DNA from: an uncultured Flammeovirgaceae bacterium
GTDB taxonomy: Bacteria > Bacteroidota > Bacteroidia > Cytophagales > Cyclobacteriaceae
Assembly: GCA_937138955.1 (NCBI GenBank)
Contig: CAKZPJ010000794.1
Span: forward strand, 1 to 5,620
DNA: 5,620 nucleotides
Direction: 5' to 3'
The translations under genes and the position numbers were made by a program. Below the pieces are notes generated by a model. It made no database searches, was not told the DNA's origin, and saw only the letters and a program-made list of their open reading frames with translations. How positions within the stretch are numbered: position 1 is the first letter of the stretch; every line of letters begins with the position of its first letter. This document shows, in pieces, positions 1-5,620 of the stretch.

Positions 1-557
1 TGCTTCTTTACCTTTTCTTCCATTTCTAATTCCAGCTTCTCTACTTCTTTGGTTCGTCGAGTAATCTGACTTTTTATTGTTCGAGTAGCTATTGTATTAT
101 CCGACCCCTTGGAAATCAGGCTATGAAGCTTGTTTTCTAGGGCTGTTCTTTGCTTCAGAAGTAGCCGTATCACTTCTTCCAACTCCATGCATTCCTCTCG
201 ATAGGCTATTTTAAGCTGCCATAATTCCGGCTGTTGCTGCAAGGCGTACTGCCTGATCATGCCAGCATCTGCTTTGTCTGTCTTATTGTGCTTGAGCCTC
301 ATTTGAATAAATCTTTTGATTACTAGAGGATTTACAACCGATACTGCATAGCCTTTTTGATGGAAGAATCAGGCAAACTGCTGGTGGTAACAACCCGTGG
401 TCTCCTTTACAAGGTGAGCTTGGTTTTTCATCAATTCTTCAAGCTTGCTAAACCCTGATGCGTTGTTTTCTAACTTGTGATGACGATCGTGAGCAACATA
501 AACATCCAAGACATCTTTAGAGATGTCAATTCTAAAATAATTAGTAACTTGATCCAT
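1..557 (-). pseudogene. IS110-family transposase, N-terminal part, interrupted by an in-frame stop and cut by the window edge
   Basis: The reading frame starts at ATG 557-555 and stops after 62 codons at TGA 371-369. The same frame then stays open to the window edge, about 185 codons in total counting the stop. The N-terminal RuvC-like DEDD domain is recognisable: RIDISKDVLDV (residues 9-19, first Asp D11), KETTGCYH (51-58, catalytic Glu E52), and after the stop AVSVVNPLVIKRF followed by the NKTDKADA motif (D94 and D97). A helical region rich in Glu, Lys and Leu follows, as expected for the coiled-coil linker. The C-terminal serine-containing domain lies outside the window. The stop replaces the residue between FA and FFHQKGY, most simply a Trp codon TGG changed to TGA. 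The usual Gly before the first Asp motif is Arg (R9), another sign of decay. Intact members are roughly 300-400 aa and catalyse excision and insertion guided by a bridge RNA. The family call is secure; loss of function is inferred. Confidence 0.88.
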
Positions 558-574
558 AACATTTTATGTTTATC

Positions 575-729
575 AAAGAACAAACTACCTGGATTTAACA
601 ACCTAAAAGCAGGCTCAAAAGACCTAGTGAACTGTCCAAATTCAGTGGTAGGAAAAGAGCGGGAACTATCAATGTTGACGGGCTGCAACCTTCTGTATAA
701 GTTAGCCATATTCCACTCTTTTGTTCTTT
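575..729 (-). ncRNA. Candidate IS110 bridge RNA upstream of the transposase
   Basis: Read on the minus strand, this non-coding stretch folds on paper into nested stems. AAAGAACAAA (729-720) pairs perfectly with TTTGTTCTTT (584-575) and closes the whole segment. Just inside, AAAAGAG (722-716) pairs with CTCTTTT (659-653), and GGAATAT (714-708) pairs with ATA-G-TTCC (669-662), giving about 14 pairs with a small internal loop and one bulge. These first two stems share three bases (720-722). Within the second stem GGCTAAC pairs with GTT-gc-AGCC (707-681). A second hairpin has CCTA/TAGG (652-649 with 626-623) around ACTG/CAGT, leaving an asymmetric internal loop. In IS110 elements such as IS621 the region between left end and transposase encodes a structured bridge RNA whose internal loops pair with target and donor DNA. 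Position, length (about 155 nt) and looped architecture fit that. Guide loops could not be assigned because target and donor sequences are not in view. Confidence 0.45.
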
Positions 730-870
730 ATGTTTGCCAGTAAATTTAATGATTTGTAAACTTAGGTAGCGCATAAGTGGGTCAAGAAGAACGACAGGCC
801 TAATCCTGCGTAGCCCAATCCTGATAGAACAATCAGCGACTACCATAAATCTATTAGGCAAGATCTACCA
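730..870. other. Gap between the IS110 structured region and the unrecognised reading frame
   Basis: No gene is supported here. The stretch probably contains the left boundary of the IS110 element and the junction with host DNA. On the plus strand, the frame of the reading frame further right is also open from about 766 to a TAG at 811-813 and again from 814, which hints that host-gene debris may begin here. No Bacteroidota-type promoter (TAnnTTTG with an upstream TTG) was found on the plus strand. Confidence 0.4.
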
Positions 871-1113
871 TTGCTTTCTTATTGGAAGCAAGAAAGCGAC
901 CAATTAAAGCGTGGTAGCCCGAGTATTCAGCTGACAATGTTAACCAATTTACCAGAGAAGGCTTCTACTAATTTTAGCGAATACAGACCCTTTTTGTCTT
1001 ACTTTCTTTCTAGCAGGTGCATTGAGAATACGCTTCGCTCTCTAGAAAAGGCGTTTAGAAACTTTGATGCGTCTGCCCATTTATTGAACGAAAAAACTCT
1101 TTTAGTACTATGA
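814..1113 (+). pseudogene. Unrecognised reading frame, possible 3' remnant of a gene upstream of GH9
   Basis: The frame is open from after TAG 811-813 to TGA 1111-1113, about 99 codons; the first plausible start is TTG 871, giving 80 aa. I do not recognise the product. It is polar, with aromatic and charged residues in protein-like proportions (for example SYWKQESDQLKRG and LEKAFRNFDASAHLL), and has no signal peptide or membrane segment. Its stop overlaps the GH9 start as ATGA (1110-1113), the usual geometry of translationally coupled operon genes. Upstream it runs towards the IS110 end, so it may be the tail of a gene cut by the insertion. It may equally be a chance open frame: the TAG at 811 interrupts the same frame and no good start codon is evident. 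Confidence that it is or was coding is low. Confidence 0.25.
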
Positions 1114-2945
1114 TCTACATCAACGCCCTGAAATCTATTTATCTACTAGCATTCCTTTTGGGTGGGCTGCTACCAATCAACTTAACATTAGCCCAAGAAA
1201 ATTCCGATGCCTGGATCAGAATCAACCAGCTAGGCTACTTGCCCGATGGAGTAAAGGTAGCGGTACTAGGAGCTAAGACGGAAAATGTGGAGACTTCAAC
1301 CTTTACTTTGGTAAATGCCGAAAGTTCGGAAGTAGTACTAACGCAGGAAACAGGAAGAAACTTTGGTGAATACGGCCCCTTTGTTAGCTCCTACCGGCTT
1401 GACTTTTCGGATTATTCCGTACCGGGCAACTATTATCTGGAAGCTGGATCAGCCCAATCTCCTACGTTTGAAATTTCCGAAAAGATTTACAGCGGTTTGG
1501 CCGATTTCGCGCTGAAATACATGCGACAGCAACGTTGTGGGTACAACCCATACCTGAAGGATTCTTGTCATACGAAGGATGGCTATCCGGTGTACGGTCC
1601 CATAGACGAACAGCAGTTCATTGATGTAACTGGCGGATGGCACGACGCCAGTGATTATTTGCAATATTCAACTACCTCGGCTAACGCCACTTATCATCTC
1701 CTGGCTGCCTACCGCGACTTTCCCAAGGTATTTACCGACTTTCATTTGGCAAACGGATTGGAAGGACAAAACGGGGTAGCCGATGTGCTAGACGAAGCAA
1801 AATGGGGGCTGGACTGGCTGCAAAAAATGCACCCTCGCCCTGATTGGCTGTTTAATCAGATTGCCGACGACCGCGATCATCAGGGCTTGCGTTTGCCTGA
1901 CCAGGATACTATTAACTACGGTTACGGACCAGGGGCAGGTCGTCCGGTTTATTTTCTCACCGGCGAGCTGCAGGGGCTGGGTAAATACCAGAACAGAGCC
2001 ACCGGAGCCGCTTCTACTGCCGGAAAATTCAGCAGTGCTTTTGCGCTGGCGGCAAAACTATTTCAGCCAGATAGTACCGAGCTAGCTAAAACCTACCAGG
2101 AAAATGCATTTTCAGCTTATCAGTACGGGTTAGCCAAGCCCGGAGTTGGACAGACGGCTCCCAATCGGGCACCGTACTTTTATGAGGAAGATAACTGGGT
2201 AGATGATATGGAGTTGGGTGCCGCTTCGCTCTACCATCTGACCGGTGAAGTTAATTACGCTCAGCAGGCATTGGCGTATAGTGAAGAAGAGCCGGTAACT
2301 CCCTGGATGGGGGCTGATACCGCCCGTCACTACCAATGGTACCCTTTCCACAACTTTGGGCACTATGAGGTAGCTAAGGCCAGTGAGAGAGAGAAAAGAG
2401 ATCAACTTATTGGTTATTACCGGAAAGGAATTGAGCGAGTGTGGCAGAAAGCGCAGCAAAATGCATTTTATCGGGGTATCCCCTTCATTTGGTGCTCTAA
2501 CAACCTGACCACCTCTTTCGCTATTCAGTGCTACCTGTATCGCCAGTTAAGTGGCGACTACTCTTACGTCGCTCTGGAGCAAGCTTGTCTCGACTGGCTT
2601 TTCGGAACCAATCCTTGGGGCACCAGTATGGTGGTAGGGCTACCGGAGAAGGGAGATACGCCTATTGATCCGCATTCGGTATTTACCTATTTGTATAAGT
2701 ATCCGGTGGATGGCGGTCTGATAGACGGCCCAGTTTACGGTAGCATCTACAATAACTTAATCGGTATTCAGCTGATCAATCCTGATGAATACGCAGCTTT
2801 TCAGTCGGATCTGGTAGTGTACCACGATGATTTTGGCGACTACAGTACCAATGAGCCAACGATGGACGGTACGGCTTCGCTGATCTATTTGCTGGCAGCC
2901 AAAGAAAGTGGTTCCAAGGAGGGGGCTGCTCCCGGAAAAAAGTAG
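1110..2945 (+). CDS. Secreted glycoside hydrolase family 9 enzyme (first part of a GH9-CE4 two-frame gene)
   Basis: The predicted 611-aa protein hydrolyses beta-linked glucan-type or glucosaminide chains outside the cytoplasm by the inverting GH9 mechanism. Residues 1-28 form a signal peptide (Lys8, Leu-rich core, cleavage near TLA-Q), which supports ATG 1110 as the start. Residues about 33-121 match the CelD-type N-terminal Ig-like domain (INQLGYLPDG). The catalytic (alpha/alpha)6 barrel spans about 126-597. GGWHDASDY (175-183) carries the two Asp bases D179 and D182; DNWVDDMELGAASLY (361-375) and FGTNPWGTS (498-506) are typical; DYSTNEPTMDGTASL (577-591) carries the acid Glu E582. The His-Arg pair commonly seen after the GTNP block is not obvious: the protein reads DPHSVF (520-525). 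A Gly/Ser/Lys-rich linker (about 599-611) leads to TAG 2943-2945, where the frame meets the deacetylase frame. There is no Shine-Dalgarno before the ATG. GH9 assignment is firm; substrate (cellulose, glucomannan, chitosan oligomer) is not determined. Confidence 0.93.
   Translation: MIYINALKSIYLLAFLLGGLLPINLTLAQENSDAWIRINQLGYLPDGVKVAVLGAKTENVETSTFTLVNAESSEVVLTQETGRNFGEYGPFVSSYRLDFSDYSVPGNYYLEAGSAQSPTFEISEKIYSGLADFALKYMRQQRCGYNPYLKDSCHTKDGYPVYGPIDEQQFIDVTGGWHDASDYLQYSTTSANATYHLLAAYRDFPKVFTDFHLANGLEGQNGVADVLDEAKWGLDWLQKMHPRPDWLFNQIADDRDHQGLRLPDQDTINYGYGPGAGRPVYFLTGELQGLGKYQNRATGAASTAGKFSSAFALAAKLFQPDSTELAKTYQENAFSAYQYGLAKPGVGQTAPNRAPYFYEEDNWVDDMELGAASLYHLTGEVNYAQQALAYSEEEPVTPWMGADTARHYQWYPFHNFGHYEVAKASEREKRDQLIGYYRKGIERVWQKAQQNAFYRGIPFIWCSNNLTTSFAIQCYLYRQLSGDYSYVALEQACLDWLFGTNPWGTSMVVGLPEKGDTPIDPHSVFTYLYKYPVDGGLIDGPVYGSIYNNLIGIQLINPDEYAAFQSDLVVYHDDFGDYSTNEPTMDGTASLIYLLAAKESGSKEGAAPGKK
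2916..2922 (+). promoter_or_regulatory. Internal Shine-Dalgarno-like AAGGAGG upstream of the slippery site
   Basis: AAGGAGG followed by more G lies inside the GH9 linker codons (Lys-Glu-Gly). No ATG, GTG or TTG follows at initiation distance, so it does not serve an ordinary start. There are 13 nt from its end to the slippery A at 2936. In E. coli dnaX a similar element about 10 nt upstream of A AAA AAG stimulates -1 frameshifting by pairing with 16S rRNA. In Bacteroidota the anti-Shine-Dalgarno is thought to be largely sequestered, which weakens the argument. The G run can also pair with CTCCC at 2929-2933 as a small hairpin. Confidence 0.4.
2936..2942 (+). promoter_or_regulatory. Slippery heptamer A AAA AAG, candidate -1 frameshift site
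   Basis: In the GH9 frame the codons are GGA AAA AAG TAG, so the heptamer is in the X XXY YYZ phase with a stop codon directly after it. Slipping back one base re-reads it as AAA AAA and continues GTA GTA ACA GAC into the deacetylase frame. A modest hairpin lies downstream: CTC-a-CGGA (2955-2962) pairs with TCCG-cg-GAG (2970-2978), spaced 12 nt from the heptamer, longer than the 5-8 nt typical of efficient sites. Loss of one A from an A7 run in a continuous fusion gene would create exactly the same sequence, so programmed frameshifting is a hypothesis. Confidence 0.45.
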
Positions 2946-3646
2946 TAACAGACACTCACGGAGCTATCATCCGCGGAGACGTCGCCTACCCCAAAATAGC
3001 CCTAGTGCTCACTGCCGATGAATACGCTGATGGCGGTGATCATATTAAGAGAGTTCTCAAAGAACAAGAAGTACCAGCTTCATTCTTTCTCACCGGTAAC
3101 TTTTACCGCAACCCAGATTTTAGCACGCTTATCAAATCATTGAAAGCCAATGGGCATTATCTTGGCGCGCATTCCGATCGCCACCTACTCTACGCCGATT
3201 GGGAAAAGCGAGATAGCTTGCTAGTAACGCGAGAAGAGTTTACGAAAGATTTACTACGCAACTACCAGCGAATGGCGGAGTTCGGTATTTCAGAAAAAGA
3301 TGCCCCTTATTTTTTACCTCCTTACGAATGGTATAACTCCCAAATTACTGAATGGACAAAAGAGGCGGGCTTTCATTTGGTCAACTTCAGTCCGGGTACC
3401 CGCTCGGCTGCCGATTATACTTATCCCGAAATGGGTGACCGCCACGTATCTTCCGAAGCAATTTATCAGTCGATTATGACCTACGAGCAAAAGGATGAAC
3501 ACGGATTGAATGGATTTATTTTATTGATTCATTTAGGAACCGACCCTCGCCGGACAGATAAATTTTATTACCAGCTTGATTCCCTGTTAACCACGCTTAA
3601 GCAAAAGGGCTATAGTTTTGTTAGAATTGATGAACTGCTGGAATGA
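2942..3646 (+). CDS. CE4/NodB-type polysaccharide deacetylase domain, -1 frame continuation of the GH9 gene
   Basis: This frame encodes a metal-dependent carbohydrate de-N- or de-O-acetylase domain of 234 codons. It begins VVTDTHGAIIRGDVAYPKIA, typical lead-in and first strand of this NodB subgroup, then LVLTADEYADGG (in place of the classic TFDDGP), SFFLTGNFYRNP, GAHSDRH (H-S-x-x-H metal site, fused-protein residues about 688-692, codons at 3170-3184), FLPPYEWYN (variant of the RxPY motif), NFSPGTRSAADYT, and FILLIHLGTDP (C-terminal His motif). The frame is closed upstream by TGA at 2852-2854 and has no ATG, GTG or TTG before GTG 3005. A start there would remove the lead-in and most of the first strand, and no signal peptide precedes it. 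Translation therefore most likely comes from GH9 through a -1 shift at 2936-2942, giving an 845-aa exported fusion, unless the gap is an indel. Domain identity is confident; natural expression is not. Confidence 0.85.
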   Translation, partial: VVTDTHGAIIRGDVAYPKIALVLTADEYADGGDHIKRVLKEQEVPASFFLTGNFYRNPDFSTLIKSLKANGHYLGAHSDRHLLYADWEKRDSLLVTREEFTKDLLRNYQRMAEFGISEKDAPYFLPPYEWYNSQITEWTKEAGFHLVNFSPGTRSAADYTYPEMGDRHVSSEAIYQSIMTYEQKDEHGLNGFILLIHLGTDPRRTDKFYYQLDSLLTTLKQKGYSFVRIDELLE

Positions 3647-3650
3647 AACA

Positions 3651-5444
3651 CTAAAAATCAGGATACAGCATCTTGATCATTACCAGTACAGTAGCTAAGT
3701 AAATAATTGTAATCGGCAGACCAATACGGAAGAAGTCGCGAAAGTTATAACCTCCCGGACCGTACACAATAAGATTAGTTTGGTAGCCAATAGGGGTGAG
3801 AAAAGCAGCTGAGGCTCCGTAAGCAATACCTAAGTATAGTGGCATACCATCTATCTGTAAAGTATTACTAACGGCGTAAGCCAAAGGAAACATGATGGAA
3901 ACGGCCCCTACATTGGTAATAAAAGAAGTGAGGAGAGTAGTAATACCTAATAGACTTGCTAGCACTGCCATGGGTCCTAACGATGCAGTAAGATTCAGGA
4001 TTTGCTCAGCCAGCAACTCACCGCTTCCGGTAGCAATCATCGCCTGACCTAGCGCCAGCGAAAACACCAGAATACCGACCATATTCACATCAACATCGCG
4101 TTTTACGTCGGCCAGAGTTATCATTTTGAGTCCGACCATAGCGGCAAAAATGAGCAGTAATGCGATGAATAGCGAAACAAATCCTACGAGCAAAGCTCCA
4201 ATAGACACCAGCACCGCTACCAAAAATAATAGCGTCTTTTTACGTTTGGGTTGTAGGAACTCCTTTACCTGAGTAACGATGAAAATATCCCGATACAAAT
4301 CTACCCGATTACGGAAGTCGTGACCAGCGTACAGCAGTAGCAAATCACCTTGTCGGAGTTTAATCTCCCCGATTTTGCCACTCAAGCGTTCTCCATTCCG
4401 GTGAATAGCGACAATAGCGGCATCGTAGCGCTGGCGAAAATCAATTTCCTTGGCGGTGTAGCCAATTAGATTAGAATGAGCACCAACAACTGCTTCAATC
4501 ACTTTTACAGCATCTCGCTTTTTAGTCTTATCGTACTGTGGCAGCACCAGTCCTCGCCCGTTATTAGTAAGGTCGAAGATAAATTCGGTGGCCCCGGCAA
4601 AGATTAGCACGTCGCTTTTTTGGAGCTTTTCGCGAGGTTCTACTGGGGAGATTACCTGTTTGGCTCGGATAATTTCTACCAGATACATTCCCCGGAGGTT
4701 TCGCAACCCAGCTTCAGTAACAGTTTTTCCGATCATTGGAGATGATCTTTCTAAAGCCGTCTCTACTAAATACTCCCGTTGATTTTCTTTGAATTTATTC
4801 AGAATATCCTCATGGTTAGGTAGCAAGCGGTAACCAATTAGCACAATAAACAGAATACCAAGAACGCAAACTGCCCCACCAATCAGTAGTAAGCTTAGTC
4901 CTGAAATACTCCCTACCCCGTTGCTAGTCATAAAGCCGTTTAGTACTAAGGTGGTAGAGGTACCTACCAGCGTAATCATTCCGCCCATAATGGTGGCGTA
5001 AGACAGTGGAATAAGTAATCGCGAAGGGCTCACATTATACTTCCGTCCCCAATTAAACACATAGGGGGTCATTAGTGCCACTACTGGAGTATTGTTGACA
5101 AAGGAGGATAAAGCAGCTACTTGCACCATCATTCGTAACAAAAAGCCCCGGTAGCCTAGCGGAGTGTCGCGTTTACCTAGGTGATAAAAGCGGTCGATAA
5201 AGGATTCAATCTGAAAGTTTTTACTTAGCGCTGAACTCAGTACCACCAACAACACTACACTAGCGATAGATTCATTAGAAAAGCCCATCAACATTTGCTC
5301 AGGAGTGATGATCTGAAGCAGTACTAACCCTAGTACAATACCCAAAAAGCCAACCGCTGGACGTACCCACTCGCGATAAATGGCTACAAACAGCAGCAGA
5401 ATGCTTCCTAGCGTGATAATTTGCTGAAGATACTGAGGCAGCAT
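3651..5444 (-). CDS. SLC13/DASS-family permease with two RCK_C (TrkA_C) domains
   Basis: The 597-aa inner-membrane protein is predicted to move a small anion (sulfate, di- or tricarboxylate, or similar) coupled to a cation gradient. Membrane helices fill residues about 9-45, 60-75, 100-130 and 145-205, then again about 403-445 and 455-592. The two halves carry the mirrored motifs of this superfamily: SSFVNNTPVVALMTP (113-127) with LVGTSTTLVLNG (159-170), and TSFITNVGAVSIMFP (506-520) with LTPIGYQTNLIVYGPGGY (549-566). Between the halves, about 222-300 and 305-392, lie two cytoplasmic RCK_C-type ligand-binding domains (KTVTEAGLRNLRGMYLVEI; SNLIGYTAKEIDFRQRYDA). This helices-RCK-RCK-helices layout and the roughly 600-aa length match the YfbS-like subgroup. 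The gene is convergent with the deacetylase, with four bases between the stop codons, so it is not in the same operon. The substrate cannot be read from sequence. The start ATG 5444-5442 gives a complete first helix. Confidence 0.92.
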   Translation of the reverse strand: MLPQYLQQIITLGSILLLFVAIYREWVRPAVGFLGIVLGLVLLQIITPEQMLMGFSNESIASVVLLVVLSSALSKNFQIESFIDRFYHLGKRDTPLGYRGFLLRMMVQVAALSSFVNNTPVVALMTPYVFNWGRKYNVSPSRLLIPLSYATIMGGMITLVGTSTTLVLNGFMTSNGVGSISGLSLLLIGGAVCVLGILFIVLIGYRLLPNHEDILNKFKENQREYLVETALERSSPMIGKTVTEAGLRNLRGMYLVEIIRAKQVISPVEPREKLQKSDVLIFAGATEFIFDLTNNGRGLVLPQYDKTKKRDAVKVIEAVVGAHSNLIGYTAKEIDFRQRYDAAIVAIHRNGERLSGKIGEIKLRQGDLLLLYAGHDFRNRVDLYRDIFIVTQVKEFLQPKRKKTLLFLVAVLVSIGALLVGFVSLFIALLLIFAAMVGLKMITLADVKRDVDVNMVGILVFSLALGQAMIATGSGELLAEQILNLTASLGPMAVLASLLGITTLLTSFITNVGAVSIMFPLAYAVSNTLQIDGMPLYLGIAYGASAAFLTPIGYQTNLIVYGPGGYNFRDFFRIGLPITIIYLATVLVMIKMLYPDF

Positions 5445-5620
5445 ATGGAATCTTAATAATCTACTTAGAGCATGTTTAAATTTTATCCTTTGGGCTGCAA
5501 AGGGCTATTTCGGTGCATGAGCTTCGCGTATTTTTCACAAAATAGCTATGGCTATTCTTTGAAATATACACTCGTCAGCCCCCGAAATAGCTCCTTCTCG
5601 CTTACAAAAACAAAACTTAA
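5445..5620. other. Intergenic region upstream of the permease gene
   Basis: No gene is seen. Apart from the inverted-repeat cluster, the region is AT-rich. It must hold the permease promoter unless transcription starts beyond the window. The nearest match to the Bacteroidota -7 box TAnnTTTG on the minus strand is TATATTTC (5568-5561), with one mismatch and no well-spaced TTG, so no promoter is called. Confidence 0.4.
5487..5596. repeat. Inverted-repeat cluster built on GCTATTTCGG upstream of the permease gene
   Basis: GCTATTTCGG at 5504-5513 is repeated inverted as CCGAAATAGC at 5582-5591. Between them AATAGC (5541-5546) and GCTATT (5551-5556) form a perfect 6-bp hairpin with a TATG loop. 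Just outside, CCTTTG (5487-5492) and CAAAGG (5498-5503) form another 6-bp hairpin with a 5-base loop. The four GCTATT copies in alternating orientation suggest a small palindromic repeat element (REP- or MITE-like) or a structured leader of the permease transcript. No poly-T tract follows in either direction, so a classic terminator is not supported. Confidence 0.45.

Larger units (their letters stand above)
1..760 (-). mobile_element. IS110-family insertion sequence, left part (partial, decayed)
   Basis: The window contains the transposase N-terminal half plus the non-coding stretch upstream of it, which is the left end of an IS110-type element read on the minus strand. The other end lies beyond position 1. 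IS110 elements normally lack terminal inverted repeats and often lack target duplications, so the boundary cannot be read directly; about 735-800 is a guess from the end of the structured region. A 9-bp direct repeat, TTTATGTTT, flanks the structured region at 563-571 and 727-735. The element looks immobile by itself because its transposase carries a stop codon. Confidence 0.6.

Noticed and set aside
634..672. Transposase promoter on the minus strand (TGAATTTG with an upstream TTG)
   Set aside because: The -7-like box has one mismatch, the spacing to TTG is too long at 25 nt, and it lies inside the candidate structured RNA.
477..743. Plus-strand 88-codon open frame
   Set aside because: It is antisense to the transposase start and the structured region, with low-complexity composition and no family resemblance.
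595..861. Minus-strand 88-codon open frame upstream of the transposase
   Set aside because: It has no recognisable domain, an implausible start, and covers the structured non-coding left end of the IS110 element.
1449..2459. Open frames antisense or out of frame within GH9
   Set aside because: They are shadows of a strong, motif-confirmed coding frame.
3005..3646. Independent deacetylase gene starting at GTG 3005
   Set aside because: That start falls inside the first conserved strand (KIALVLTADEY) and drops the conserved lead-in IIRGD, which is readable in the same frame just upstream. There is no signal peptide.
3640..3660. Bidirectional terminator between the convergent deacetylase and permease genes
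   Set aside because: Only four bases separate the stop codons and no stem-loop with a T tract is visible.
5504..5591. Hammerhead-like CUGACGA on the minus strand near the GCTATT repeats, with GAAA further on
   Set aside because: The GAAA lies within the inverted-repeat stem, and stem II would be only about three pairs with an extra base. The core cannot be arranged properly.

Overview
The window looks like a Bacteroidota chromosome, most likely a polysaccharide-degrading, Cytophagales-like bacterium. This is inferred from moderate GC, the flavour of the IS110-type transposase, the GH9 enzyme with an N-terminal Ig-like domain, and the lack of Shine-Dalgarno sequences ahead of the start codons. 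No rRNA, tRNA or CRISPR array was seen.

Layout. Positions 1-557 (minus strand) hold the N-terminal half of an IS110-family transposase, running off the left edge and broken by an in-frame TGA at 369-371. Just upstream of its start (575-729, minus strand) is a stretch rich in nested inverted repeats, in the position where IS110 elements encode their bridge RNA. From about 766 to 1113 lies an unrecognised plus-strand reading frame, possibly a gene remnant, that ends in an ATGA overlap with the next gene. Positions 1110-3646 (plus) encode a secreted carbohydrate-active protein in two frames: a GH9 glycoside hydrolase (1110-2945) and a CE4/NodB-type polysaccharide deacetylase (2942-3646). Four bases further on, a convergent minus-strand gene (3651-5444) encodes an SLC13/DASS-type permease with two cytoplasmic RCK_C domains. 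The last 176 bases hold an inverted-repeat cluster and no gene.

Main observation. The GH9 frame stops at TAG 2943-2945, directly after A AAA AAG (2936-2942). This is the same slippery heptamer, in the same phase, as E. coli dnaX. A -1 slip there enters the deacetylase frame, which has no ATG, GTG or TTG between its upstream stop (2852) and GTG 3005, and GTG 3005 already lies inside the first strand of the domain. An AAGGAGG sequence sits 13 nt upstream of the heptamer, a dnaX-like spacing. Either this is programmed -1 frameshifting that yields GH9 alone (611 aa) and a GH9-CE4 fusion (845 aa), or one A was lost from an A7 run (mutation or sequencing error) in a normally continuous fusion gene. 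The sequence alone cannot decide between these.

How the genes work together: the hydrolase and deacetylase would act on the same extracytoplasmic, probably acetylated, polysaccharide or oligosaccharide. The permease is convergent and has no evident tie to that pathway. The IS110 remnant and the possible gene fragment suggest that the region upstream of the GH9 gene has been rearranged.
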